Below, in pieces: positions 23,158 to 31,647 of a stretch of DNA of 64,000 nt. Source of the stretch: JAKACA01 sp050744865 (GTDB lineage Bacteria > Actinomycetota > Acidimicrobiia > Acidimicrobiales > Bog-793); contig JBOGHW010000073.1 of NCBI GenBank assembly GCA_050744865.1, forward strand, positions 1 through 64,000. The letters run 5' to 3'. Every line of letters begins with the position of its first letter. Position 1 is the first letter of the stretch. The position numbers were made by a program, and so were the translations under genes. The notes beneath the pieces were generated by a model. The model saw only the letters and a list, made by a program, of their open reading frames with translations. It was not told where the DNA came from and made no database searches.

Positions 23158-25743
23158 ATGGTCACCCCCCGAGTCCCCGAACGCCCGTCCCTCGACGGCC
23201 TCGAGGCCAAGTGGGCCGCGTATTGGGGGGCCGAGGGGACATATCGCTTCGACAGGTCGAAGGAGCGCGGCGAGGTCTACTCGATCGACGCCCCTCCCCC
23301 GACGGTCTCGGGCTCGCTGCACACAGGCCACTTGTTCTCCTACGCCCACACGGACATGACGGCCCGCTTCAGACGCATGAGGGGCAAGGCCGTCTTCTAC
23401 CCGGTCGGGTGGGACGACAACGGCCTGGCAACGGAGCGCCGGGTCCAGAACTACTACGGCGTGCGGTGCGACCCGACCCAGCCCTTCGATCCAGGCTTCG
23501 AGCCGCCTGCCAAGCCTTCTGAGCCTGCCGTGCCGATCTCCCGTCCCAATTTCGTCGAGCTTTGCCGCATCCTCGTCTCCGAGGACGAGCGGGTCTTCGA
23601 AGAGACGTTCAAACGCCTCGGCTACTCCTACGACTGGACGACCCAGTACACCACGATCGGTGAGAACTCCCGCCGAACCTCGCAGGCGGCCTTCCTCAAG
23701 ATGGTCGAGCGCGGAGAGGCCTACAGGGCCGAGGCGCCGACGCTCTGGGACGTCGACTTCCGTACCGCTGTGGCACAAGCCGAGCTGGAGGACCGCGAGG
23801 TGCCGGGCGCCTACCACCGGATCGCCTTCGCCCGTGCCGGGGCTGCTGGAGCAGTCGAGATCGAGACGACGCGGCCCGAGCTCATCGCTGCCTGCGTGGC
23901 CCTTGTCGCCCATCCCACCGATGCTCGCTACCAGTCGCTGTTCGGCAGCGATGTCCTTACTCCGTTGTTCAGGGTCAGGGTGCCTGTCCTGGCTCACCAC
24001 CTGGCCGATCCCGAGAAGGGCTCCGGAATCGCAATGATCTGCACGTTCGGTGACACGACCGACGTCACCTGGTGGCGCGAGCTCTCGTTGCCGGCCCGCA
24101 CGATCATGGAGCGGGACGGCCGTTTGGGCGCGGCACCGTTCGGCGAGCCAGGCTGGGAGTCCGACGACGTCGCCGCTGCGCGGGCAAGCTACGCCGAGCT
24201 GGAGGGCAAGAACGTCAAGCAGGCACAGCGCCGCATCGTCGAGATGCTGCGAGAGTCCGGGGACCTCGTCGGCGAGCCCCGTCCTGTCAGCCACGCCGTC
24301 AAGTTCTACGAGAGAGGCGAGCGCCCGCTCGAGATCGTCTCGTCGCAGCAGTGGTACGTCCGCACGATGTCGATGCGTGAGCGCCTGACCCAGGCAGGGC
24401 GGGACATCGAGTGGCACCCAGAGTTCATGCGCATGCGGTATGAGGCCTGGGTCGAGGGGTTGACGGGCGATTGGAGCATCTCGCGGCAGCGTTACTTCGG
24501 GGTGCCCTTCCCAGTCTGGTACCAGCTCGACGAACAAGCTGAGGTCGTGCCGGGCGGATTGATACTCGCCGATGCCGGAGCCCTTCCCGTCGACCCGTCG
24601 ACCGATGCTCCCCCGGGCTACGGCCAAGACCAGCGGGGCGCTCCCCTCGGGTTCGCCGGCGATCCGGACGTGATGGACACGTGGGCGACTTCTTCGCTGA
24701 CGCCGCAGATCGCAGGGCACTGGCTCGACGATCCCGATCTGTTCAGCCGCGTCTACCCAATGGATCTCCGCCCGCAGGCGCACGACATCATCCGGACGTG
24801 GCTCTTCGCAACCGTGGTCCGCTCCGAGCTGGAGCACGGTCAACTCCCCTGGCGGCACGCTGCAATTTCTGGGTGGATCCTCGATCCCGACAGGAAGAAG
24901 ATGTCCAAGTCGAAGGGCAACGTGGTCGTCCCGATCGAGCCGCTGGACAGGCACGGTAGTGACGCCGCCCGCTATTGGGCGGGCTCGGCTCGCCTCGGCG
25001 TCGACACCGCCTATGACGAGCAGCAGATGACCGTCGGCCGCCGGTTGGCCATCAAGATCTTGAACGCTTCGAAGTTCGTGCTCTCGCGGATGCACGACGG
25101 TGGAGAGATGCCTGCCGGCTCGGTCACCGAGGCGGTCGACGTCGCAATGCTGTCATGCCTCTCGACGGTCGTAGCCGCAGCGACCGATGCCTTCGAGTCC
25201 TACGACCACGCTCGGGCCCTCGAGCTGGTGGAGACCTTCTTCTGGACGTTCTGCGACGACTACCTCGAGCTAGTGAAGGCACGCGCCTACGGTGAGGCGA
25301 GCACTCAGAACGGCGCCAAGTCGGCGAGCGTTGCGCTCGAGACTGCGCTGTCGGTGTTGCTGAGGTGCTTTGCCCCCTTTCTTCCCTTCTGTACCGAAGA
25401 AGCCTGGTCCTGGTGGCACGACGGATCGATCCATCTCCAGCCCTGGCCAGCAGTGTCAGAGCTGGCAGCTGGTGGCGGAGGCCAGCCCGTCCTCCTGGCA
25501 GTCGTCAGCGAAGCTCTCGGCCTCATCAGGCGCGCCAAGAGCGAGGCCCACCGCTCCATGCGGGCGCCGGTCGTGCGGTGCTCGATAGCCGGGCCGGCGT
25601 CCGCTGTCGCGCTGTTGGAGCTGGCGGCCGCCGACCTGGCACGGGCGGGCACCATCGCCGAGCTGGTGTTCGTAGCCGGCGGCGACGGCGAGGACCTGAC
25701 GCTGCAGCTCGAGCTGGCCGAGCAGCGGGCGAGCGGTACCTGA
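23158..25743 (+). CDS. valS: Valine--tRNA ligase
   Basis: An 861-residue class I synthetase. The N-terminal segment ends in PPPTVSGSLHTGHLFSYA, the ValRS form of the HIGH motif. The editing domain follows (about residues 220-380; ETTRPELIAACVAL). KMSKS is in DPDRKKMSKSKGNVV near residue 580, and an anticodon-binding domain follows. The C-terminus is short with little coiled coil. The length fits actinobacterial ValS (about 860-890). It diverges from cysS. Confidence 0.96.
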   Translation: MVTPRVPERPSLDGLEAKWAAYWGAEGTYRFDRSKERGEVYSIDAPPPTVSGSLHTGHLFSYAHTDMTARFRRMRGKAVFYPVGWDDNGLATERRVQNYYGVRCDPTQPFDPGFEPPAKPSEPAVPISRPNFVELCRILVSEDERVFEETFKRLGYSYDWTTQYTTIGENSRRTSQAAFLKMVERGEAYRAEAPTLWDVDFRTAVAQAELEDREVPGAYHRIAFARAGAAGAVEIETTRPELIAACVALVAHPTDARYQSLFGSDVLTPLFRVRVPVLAHHLADPEKGSGIAMICTFGDTTDVTWWRELSLPARTIMERDGRLGAAPFGEPGWESDDVAAARASYAELEGKNVKQAQRRIVEMLRESGDLVGEPRPVSHAVKFYERGERPLEIVSSQQWYVRTMSMRERLTQAGRDIEWHPEFMRMRYEAWVEGLTGDWSISRQRYFGVPFPVWYQLDEQAEVVPGGLILADAGALPVDPSTDAPPGYGQDQRGAPLGFAGDPDVMDTWATSSLTPQIAGHWLDDPDLFSRVYPMDLRPQAHDIIRTWLFATVVRSELEHGQLPWRHAAISGWILDPDRKKMSKSKGNVVVPIEPLDRHGSDAARYWAGSARLGVDTAYDEQQMTVGRRLAIKILNASKFVLSRMHDGGEMPAGSVTEAVDVAMLSCLSTVVAAATDAFESYDHARALELVETFFWTFCDDYLELVKARAYGEASTQNGAKSASVALETALSVLLRCFAPFLPFCTEEAWSWWHDGSIHLQPWPAVSELAAGGGGQPVLLAVVSEALGLIRRAKSEAHRSMRAPVVRCSIAGPASAVALLELAAADLARAGTIAELVFVAGGDGEDLTLQLELAEQRASGT

Positions 25744-25798
25744 CCTGTCGGCGTGGTGGGCGGCGGTACGGCTTGGTGGCGGCGGGGCGGCACCGGGC

Positions 25799-25840
25799 GG
25801 CGGGGGTACGGGGGGGAGCGGCGGGGGTACGGGGGGGAGC
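25799..25840 (+). repeat. 21-bp G-rich tandem repeat
   Basis: Two perfect copies of a 21-bp unit, GGCGGGGGTACGGGGGGGAG followed by C (25799-25819 and 25820-25840), then a degenerate third. The G-runs (five and seven G) make G-quadruplex formation possible on the plus strand, just after the valS stop codon. Confidence 0.85.
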
Positions 25841-25861
25841 GGCGAGGGGTTGGGGCAACAG

Positions 25862-25919
25862 AGGTGGGCCGCCGGACGTACGTTTCCAGGCCCCGAAACG
25901 TACGTGGAGAGGCCCACCT
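25862..25919. repeat. Nested perfect palindrome after valS
   Basis: Outer arms AGGTGGGCC (25862-25870) and GGCCCACCT (25911-25919) are perfect complements. Inner arms ACGTACGTTTC (25876-25886) and GAAACGTACGT (25895-25905) are also perfect, with an 8-nt loop and a 5/5 internal bulge between the two stems. The whole 58-bp structure sits between convergent valS and livF. It lacks a T-run. It could be a bidirectional terminator, a regulator site or a small palindromic element. Confidence 0.85.
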
Positions 25920-25993
25920 GGAGGCAAGGCGGGGCGGTACCGGGCGGCGGGCGGCGGACAACTACTCCGGAGGCCGGAGGCCCGGCAGGTGGG

Positions 25994-26746
25994 CTACCGA
26001 CCCCCGCCGAGATAGGCCCCGTGGAGCCCGGCCCTGATCTCGTCCGGTCCGCCAGCCAGACTTACTGACCCGCGGACAAGGACGGCGGCTCGTGTCGCCA
26101 CCCGAAGGACCAGGTCGGCGAACTGCTCGACCACCACGACAGTCACGCCCGAGCGCGCCAAGCCGGCAACGAGGGAGTACAGATCTTCGACGATCTTGGG
26201 CGCCAGGCCCATCGATAGCTCGTCGCACAGCAGAGCCCGCACACCTGGACGCAACGCCCGAGAAAGAGCAAGCATCTGGCGCTCGCCGCCGGACATCGAG
26301 CCGGCCAGCTGGCGCCGCCTCTCCTGCAGCACAGGAAAGCGCTCGGCCATCTCAGCGATCATTTCCTCTCGCCGCGCACGACTGTGACCAGCCCACAAGG
26401 CGACGTGCTCGTCGACCGTCAGATTGGGGAAGACGCCCCGTCCCTCGGGAATGCAGCAAAGCCCGAGCGCCGCCAAGCGTTCGGCTCGGGGCCTGCGAAC
26501 GTGGTGGCCGTCGACGAAGACCGCGCCGCTGGTCACGCCGAGGCGCCCCGATAGGACCTTCAAGAGCGTCGACTTGCCGGCGCCGTTCGGCCCAAGCACC
26601 GCCACCACCTCACCCGGGCCGGCCGCCAGGTCGACGCCGTGCAACACCTCGATCCCGCCGTAACCTGCACGAACGCCATCGAGACGGACGGCGATTCCAC
26701 CCGCACCCTGGCTCACCGACGCCACCGAAGAGGGCTCGACGCTCAC
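25994..26746 (-). CDS. livF: Branched-chain amino-acid-type ABC ATPase, LivF
   Basis: A 250-residue ABC ATPase. Walker A is LGPNGAGKSTLLKVL, the signature is SGSMSGGERQMLALSRAL, Walker B is ALLCDELSMGLAP, which is the LivF-type Asp-Glu-Leu-Ser form, and YLGGGR ends the chain as in LivF. It energises uptake of branched-chain amino acids, amides or urea-like substrates. Its GTG overlaps the livG stop (GTGA). Confidence 0.93.
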   Translation of the reverse strand: MSVEPSSVASVSQGAGGIAVRLDGVRAGYGGIEVLHGVDLAAGPGEVVAVLGPNGAGKSTLLKVLSGRLGVTSGAVFVDGHHVRRPRAERLAALGLCCIPEGRGVFPNLTVDEHVALWAGHSRARREEMIAEMAERFPVLQERRRQLAGSMSGGERQMLALSRALRPGVRALLCDELSMGLAPKIVEDLYSLVAGLARSGVTVVVVEQFADLVLRVATRAAVLVRGSVSLAGGPDEIRAGLHGAYLGGGR

Positions 26747-27558
26747 GAGACCGCCATCTGGCCGAGGTAGGCCTCACGCACCGCATCGTTACCACGCACC
26801 TCGGCAGGCGTTCCACGGGCGATCACCGAGCCACGGTCGAGCACGTAGATCTCAGCGCAAACCCTCATCACCAGCTCGACGTCGTGCTCGACGAGCAGCA
26901 CGGCAAGCCCGCCTGCCGCCAGCTCGGCTACGAGACCCGCCAGCTGATCGGTCTCGGCGCGATCCAGGCCGGAGGCCGGCTCGTCCAGCAGGAGGACCGA
27001 CGGGAAGCCGGCCAGCGCCCGAGCCACCTCCACCAGGCGCGCAGTCCCTGTCGGGAGCGTGTCAGTACGCGCGCCGGCAATCTCAGACAACCCGAGGCGG
27101 TTGAGCCGCTCCTCGACGACCGCCTTGGCGTCGGCACCCGATCGGCTCTGCGAACGCCCCGCCGCTGGCAGGCCTGGCACGGCGGGCGCCACAGACCGGC
27201 CGCCGATCAGGGGCATCCGGTTGGCCAGCTCGGCCGAGACGGCCACGTTCTCGGCCACGGTCAGGGACGAGAAGAGCTCGAGGCGCTGGAAGGTGCGCGC
27301 AACGCCGAGCCCAGCCCGCTTCGCGGGACGGAGCCGGGTCACATCCTTGCCGTGAAGGAGGACCTGGCCCGCAGTCGGCCTCGCGATGCCGCATACCACG
27401 TCGAACAGGCTTGTCTTGCCCGCACCGTTCGGCCCGATGAGGCCAGTGACCGAGCCGGCGGATACTGTCATGTCGACTGACGACAATGCCACCAGGCCGC
27501 CGTAGGCCAGTCGAATCCCCCTCAGCTCGACGGCTGCCGGCAACTGGGCATCGCCCAT
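26743..27558 (-). CDS. livG: Branched-chain amino-acid-type ABC ATPase, LivG
   Basis: A 271-residue ABC ATPase. Walker A is GPNGAGKTSLFDVV, GVARTFQRLELFSSLTVAEN is the LivG-type Q-loop region, Walker B is VLLLDEPASGLD and the H-loop is LLVEHDVELVM. The signature is weak (LPTGTARLVEVARAL), as often in LivG (LSYGQ...). A 20-30 residue Pro/Ser-rich insertion lies before it. The ATG overlaps the permease stop by one base (TGATG). Confidence 0.93.
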   Translation of the reverse strand: MGDAQLPAAVELRGIRLAYGGLVALSSVDMTVSAGSVTGLIGPNGAGKTSLFDVVCGIARPTAGQVLLHGKDVTRLRPAKRAGLGVARTFQRLELFSSLTVAENVAVSAELANRMPLIGGRSVAPAVPGLPAAGRSQSRSGADAKAVVEERLNRLGLSEIAGARTDTLPTGTARLVEVARALAGFPSVLLLDEPASGLDRAETDQLAGLVAELAAGGLAVLLVEHDVELVMRVCAEIYVLDRGSVIARGTPAEVRGNDAVREAYLGQMAVS

Positions 27559-29477
27559 CAGAGGCCCTCGCCGTCAGCCACGGCCGGGGTGAACGAGCCG
27601 GCTCGGGCAGGAACCGGTCGGCGAGACCCCCGCAGACCGCGTCCCCGGCGCCCGAAGCGCGAGACCAGGTCGCCTACTACGCCCTCGGGGTTGCGGCTTA
27701 TCCCGATGGCCCCAAGGCCAGTCACCAGATAGAGCCACGAGTAGTTGTAATTGACGAAGTAAGGCACGAGCAAGAAGCCGAGCGCCGCCAGCAACACCCC
27801 GGTCACGGATCGCACGCCCCACACGGTCACGAGCAGGAGGAGCGACAGGCTGAAGAGCATCTGGTAGTCGGTGGGCTGAGCGATGAACTGCACGCCGGCC
27901 AAGAGTGCGCCACCCAGCCCGGCGATGGCAGAGGACAGAGTGAACACGATCAGCTTGGAACGCGCCACCTTGACGCCACATGTCGCGGCAGCGAGCGGGC
28001 TGTCGCTGATGGCGACGAGGCGCCGGCCGAAGCGGCTGCGGCGCAGGGCCAATATCCCCACACTCAGCAAGGCGTAGACGACGACCAGGAACACGAGGTA
28101 CGCCCGATCGGAGCCGAGCTCGAGGCCGAGGATCGGGGCTCGGCCGACGTCGAGAACCCCGCCGTAGCCGGCAAAGTGCGTCGAGTTGAAGAAGCCGGCG
28201 TCCATGGCGGCCGCGAAGGCCAGCGTCGACAGCGCCAAGTAGAGACCTTGGAAGCGCAACGCCGGCAGCGCCACGACGGCGCCGACCGCCGCGGCGACCA
28301 CGACGGCGAGCAAGAGGCCGAGCGGCGAGTCGTCCCCGAAGCTCTTGGCCATCACGAAAGCGCCAACGCCTGCGAAGGTCAACTGGCAGCAGGAGATCTG
28401 GCCGGCGTAGCCGGTAAGCGGCACGAGCGACACGGCGACGATGCCGAAGGCAACGCCGGAGGCCACGAGTACCACGTAGTTGCCCGAGAGCACCCGGGAG
28501 GCGACGACGCCGACTACCACCAGCCCGCCGGCGCCGATAAGTGAGTTGCGCAGGCTGGCAACTCGAAGACGCAGCGCCGGCAACCGCTCGGCCGCCCGCA
28601 GGCGCCGCTCCGGCAGCACCAGCAAGACCAAGAAGAGCAACACCATGGGCAGGGTTGCCTGCAGATCCTGCCAGTTCTGGGGGAGGTACCCAACGCCAAG
28701 GTTGACTGCGATCCCGAGAGCGATGGCGCCAGCGAACGTGAGCGGCAGGCTGCGCAACCGCCCTACCACGGCGGCCGCGTAGCAGCTGACGACAAGCAGC
28801 GTGACCGTCAGGACGCTGAGGTTCGCCGACGGAGTGGAGTCGACCAGCAGGACGCCGGCGAGGGCGGCCAGCACCGACCCGAGCACCCAGCCGGCGCGGG
28901 CCGCGCCGGCTGGTGACACTCCCGAGAGAGCCAGCAGCTCCGGGTCGTCGACGACCGCACGCATGGCGACGCCAAGGCGCGTGCGGTGCAGCAGGAGCCA
29001 GATGGCGCCCGCCACCACCACCGCCACGGCCATGATCATGATCTGGTCGTACGTCACGTACACGCCCTCGAGCCCGACGCTGCCCGTGTTGCTGAAAAAG
29101 CCCGAGACGGTGCGCGTCTCAGAGTTCTGGTTCCACAGCAGGAAACCCGCTCCAACCAAGGCGAGCATCAACCCGATCGTCACGCCTATCGTCGACAGGG
29201 TCGGGGCCCCTCGCAGCCTGCGCATCAAGAAGAGCTCGAGCAGCGCGCCGAACAGTGGCGCTCCCCCGAGCACCACCACGAGCAGGGCGGGCAGGGCGGG
29301 CCAACCGAGAGCACTGTGCAGCGCCCAGTAGGAGAAAGCGGCAATCATGCCGACTGCCCCGTTGGCGAAGTTGAACACGCCCGAGGTCGCGTACGTCACG
29401 ACCAGGCCGCTGGCGGCGACGAAGTAGATCGCCCCGAACACCACGCCGAGTACGACGTACTCGAGGAACTCCGTCAT
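27558..29477 (-). CDS. Fused LivH-LivM permease
   Basis: A 639-residue protein that joins both permeases of this transporter class. Residues 1-290 are LivH-like (FVAASGLVVTYATSGVFNFA, GVTIGLMLALVGAG), and residues 310-600 are LivM-like (GYAGQISCCQLTFAGVGAF, RFQGLYLALSTLAFA, FTLSSAIAGLGGALLAG). Usually these are two genes. About 16 transmembrane helices are expected. The C-terminal 40 residues are basic and cytoplasmic. The fusion fixes the 1:1 stoichiometry. It lies between the substrate-binding protein and livG. Confidence 0.92.
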   Translation of the reverse strand: MTEFLEYVVLGVVFGAIYFVAASGLVVTYATSGVFNFANGAVGMIAAFSYWALHSALGWPALPALLVVVLGGAPLFGALLELFLMRRLRGAPTLSTIGVTIGLMLALVGAGFLLWNQNSETRTVSGFFSNTGSVGLEGVYVTYDQIMIMAVAVVVAGAIWLLLHRTRLGVAMRAVVDDPELLALSGVSPAGAARAGWVLGSVLAALAGVLLVDSTPSANLSVLTVTLLVVSCYAAAVVGRLRSLPLTFAGAIALGIAVNLGVGYLPQNWQDLQATLPMVLLFLVLLVLPERRLRAAERLPALRLRVASLRNSLIGAGGLVVVGVVASRVLSGNYVVLVASGVAFGIVAVSLVPLTGYAGQISCCQLTFAGVGAFVMAKSFGDDSPLGLLLAVVVAAAVGAVVALPALRFQGLYLALSTLAFAAAMDAGFFNSTHFAGYGGVLDVGRAPILGLELGSDRAYLVFLVVVYALLSVGILALRRSRFGRRLVAISDSPLAAATCGVKVARSKLIVFTLSSAIAGLGGALLAGVQFIAQPTDYQMLFSLSLLLLVTVWGVRSVTGVLLAALGFLLVPYFVNYNYSWLYLVTGLGAIGISRNPEGVVGDLVSRFGRRGRGLRGSRRPVPARAGSFTPAVADGEGL

Positions 29478-29507
29478 ACCGGCCGGTGTTTCAGTCCCGC
29501 TGGCTGC

Positions 29508-30764
29508 TCAGGGGACACTCGGGTCCGAGATGTAGGTACCCGAACAGGTGAACCCGCTCGAGGGCTCGACGCGCTGCCAGTTACCGTTCACGACCTTGGC
29601 GATCAAGAAACAATTAGGCGGCGTCTTGGCAGCCGGGTCGTCCGGAGCGAGCAGCCCGCCGGCGTCGAAGTTCGTGATCTTCTTGAGGGCCGCCATCAAC
29701 GAGGCCCGCGTCGGATCGGACCCGGCACTTTGCAGTGCCTGGGCAAGCAGGACAGCAGACGACCACCCGTAGACGGCATACAGGTCAGGCGTGAACCCCG
29801 GCTTGGCGACGCCGATCCAGTGGTCGAAGGTGCCGACGGCAGGGACTGAGCTGGCGTCCTGGCCGAGGTAGAGCGACTCGTGCAGGCCGACGGTCATCAC
29901 GCTTGCGGCCGCGCCGGCCAGCTTTATGAAGCTCCCGTCGTAGGCCGAGCCGGAGTTGAAGACGATGGCCGGGTGCCAGTGCTGGGTGACCATGTCGTCG
30001 ACGAAGTTAGCGATCCCGTTCACGTCGGCCTGGTCCAGCAGGACGATCTGCACCCCGTCGTTCTTCATCGCCAGGACTTCCTGGGAGAGGTTGGTCTGCC
30101 CGACGTCGTAGCTCTGGACCGTGAGGACCTTGAACCCGGTCTTGACGAGTGCGTTGTCCTCGGTCTTCCACGAAGACTGCACCGTGGTGACGTTGCCGAC
30201 GAGAGCCCCGACCTTCCCGACGTCCGACGGGTACTTCTGCTTCAGCCACAACAGGGTCCCCGTCGACCAGCCGTTCTGGATGGGTTGCGGGCTGAACACG
30301 TTGGGGAGCTTGGTCACGGGGGGATCGAGCGCCGTGGACACGTCGGGAACAGTCTTCGGGATGACCGCCGCGCCGCAGGCGTCCGAGAGCGAGAACTGGC
30401 CGACGAAGGCGATCACCTTCGGCACCAGCGCCTCGGTGTCGCTCTTGTTCGTGGGACAGCTGAGCTCGTCGTCGTCGTTCAGGAGCGAGAGCTTGCGGCC
30501 GTCGATGCCGCCCTTGGAGTTGGCGTAGTCGACGTAAGCCTGGACGCCCACCTGCGCCCCGAGAAACAGGGCACCGGCAAGCCCCCCGGTCGTGGAGACG
30601 TTGCCGATCGTGATGGTCGAAGCCGTCACACCTGGGCTCGGGCCGGCCGGGACCGTACTCGAAGTGGTCGTCGAGCCCGAGACTCCGGGTCCGCATGCAG
30701 CCACCAGCAGGCCTGCCGCCACCAAGCCCCCGCCGCTCCGCAAAAGACGACCCATCTTGGACAC
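29508..30764 (-). CDS. ABC substrate-binding lipoprotein (Peripla_BP_6 type)
   Basis: A 418-residue type I periplasmic-binding protein. The lipobox is LLVAACGPG (Cys about residue 24), followed by a Ser/Thr linker and ITIGNVSTTGGLAGALFLGA, which is the LivJ/K start. GIDGRKLSLLNDDDE is the ANKGGIDGRK-type motif. It captures an amino acid or small amide for the LivHM-G-F transporter encoded just downstream. The ligand is unclear. The GTG start has AGGGGG upstream. Confidence 0.93.
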   Translation of the reverse strand: MSKMGRLLRSGGGLVAAGLLVAACGPGVSGSTTTSSTVPAGPSPGVTASTITIGNVSTTGGLAGALFLGAQVGVQAYVDYANSKGGIDGRKLSLLNDDDELSCPTNKSDTEALVPKVIAFVGQFSLSDACGAAVIPKTVPDVSTALDPPVTKLPNVFSPQPIQNGWSTGTLLWLKQKYPSDVGKVGALVGNVTTVQSSWKTEDNALVKTGFKVLTVQSYDVGQTNLSQEVLAMKNDGVQIVLLDQADVNGIANFVDDMVTQHWHPAIVFNSGSAYDGSFIKLAGAAASVMTVGLHESLYLGQDASSVPAVGTFDHWIGVAKPGFTPDLYAVYGWSSAVLLAQALQSAGSDPTRASLMAALKKITNFDAGGLLAPDDPAAKTPPNCFLIAKVVNGNWQRVEPSSGFTCSGTYISDPSVP

Positions 30765-30855
30765 TCAGCTCGCCCCCTACGTTTGGCGGTCAACCTCTGG
30801 CCTCACGGGGCCGGAGTGGAACACGTTCTCGTTTTGGGCATGGTACGCCAAGGTG
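30765..30855. other. Promoter region of the Liv operon
   Basis: The 91 bp upstream of the substrate-binding protein. The ribosome-binding AGGGGG lies here; no other element is certain. Confidence 0.3.
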
Positions 30856-31080
30856 TCATGGGGCGCACACCAGTCGGGTGCTCACGCTCAACGCCGCGAA
30901 AAGCGTGTTCCTCTCGGCATCGCGCCCAACAACACCGTGGCGACCACACGGGCACTGGTCGGGTGGACGACGACGATGGCGACGGCGTAAGGGCTGTGGC
31001 CCCGGCGCCCACGGAGCCGTCACTCCCGCGGCCACCGACAGCGCGATGAGAGCGGCGACGAGGCGGCACCGGCGGCTCAT
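30856..31080 (-). CDS. Doubtful small ORF with a signal-like N-terminus
   Basis: A 74-codon frame whose ATG overlaps the stop of the membrane protein upstream (ATGA). It starts MSRRCRLVAALIALSVAAGV, a credible signal peptide, but the rest is Arg-rich (RRRHRRRPPDQ) and looks out of frame. It may be a remnant of a secreted protein that has been shifted or truncated. Confidence 0.3.
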   Translation of the reverse strand: MSRRCRLVAALIALSVAAGVTAPWAPGPQPLRRRHRRRPPDQCPCGRHGVVGRDAERNTLFAALSVSTRLVCAP

Positions 31081-31619
31081 GACCCCACCGCCGGCACAGG
31101 CGCCGGAGCGAGCAAGCCGCCAGCATCCCGCTTGCGGTCAGCCCGCTTGTCGATCATGGCCAACCCGCCCCAAGCTGCCCATCCGCAGGGAAGGAAGGCC
31201 CAGAAGCTGACGATCCTGTAGAGGATCAGTCGACACTGGCTCGATCCCTGCCGGTCCGAAGCCGCCACCGTCATGCCGAGGAGCCGGCTCCCTCGCATGT
31301 GGACTTCACCGGACTCGAGCAGGCAGCCCTGCATACGCGCGAAGGCCAGGAACGAGATGAACTCCACAACGACTGCCATCAACACGTAGAAGGCGTTGAG
31401 GTGGCTCAGCTCCGACGTTACGCCTGCCAGCTCCGAACGTTGCCCGCCGACAGCGTAAAGGGCCAGGGCACCCAAGATGAGGCCGACGGTGAAGCGGACG
31501 GCACGAGACAGCCGCATCCAGCCCCATAGGCCAGTCGGTGCGGCTGTCGCTGCGATCTCGTCGCCGCCCTCGTCACGCCTCGGTGCCGTCACATGACTTT
31601 CGCTCACGAGGCGAGCCAA
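31077..31619 (-). CDS. Short membrane protein, apparently an internally deleted YbhN/LPG-synthase TM protein
   Basis: A 180-residue protein. Its N-terminal half (TVGLILGALALYAVGG, LNAFYVLMAVVVEFISFLAF) looks like the first helices of the lysylphosphatidylglycerol synthase-type transmembrane (YbhN/UPF0104) family. The last part (ILYRIVSFWAFLPCGWAAWG) looks like the final helices of the same family. The middle, normally some 150 residues, is missing: the text passes from GMTVAASDRQGSSQCR directly to the C-terminal helix. This resembles an in-frame deletion of a formerly 300-residue protein. The family call is inferred by eye. Confidence 0.55.
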   Translation of the reverse strand: MARLVSESHVTAPRRDEGGDEIAATAAPTGLWGWMRLSRAVRFTVGLILGALALYAVGGQRSELAGVTSELSHLNAFYVLMAVVVEFISFLAFARMQGCLLESGEVHMRGSRLLGMTVAASDRQGSSQCRLILYRIVSFWAFLPCGWAAWGGLAMIDKRADRKRDAGGLLAPAPVPAVGS

Positions 31620-31647
31620 CCTCGCCTGGCGTCGCTTGCTTCAGTCG

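Noticed and set aside
22253..25095. Very long antisense frames over cysS and valS (368 and 711 codons)
   Set aside because: GC-rich antisense frames are expected; both synthetases have full motif sets on the other strand.
25862..25919. Interpretation as a transposon end or MITE
   Set aside because: No second copy, transposase or target duplication could be seen in this window; left as a palindrome.
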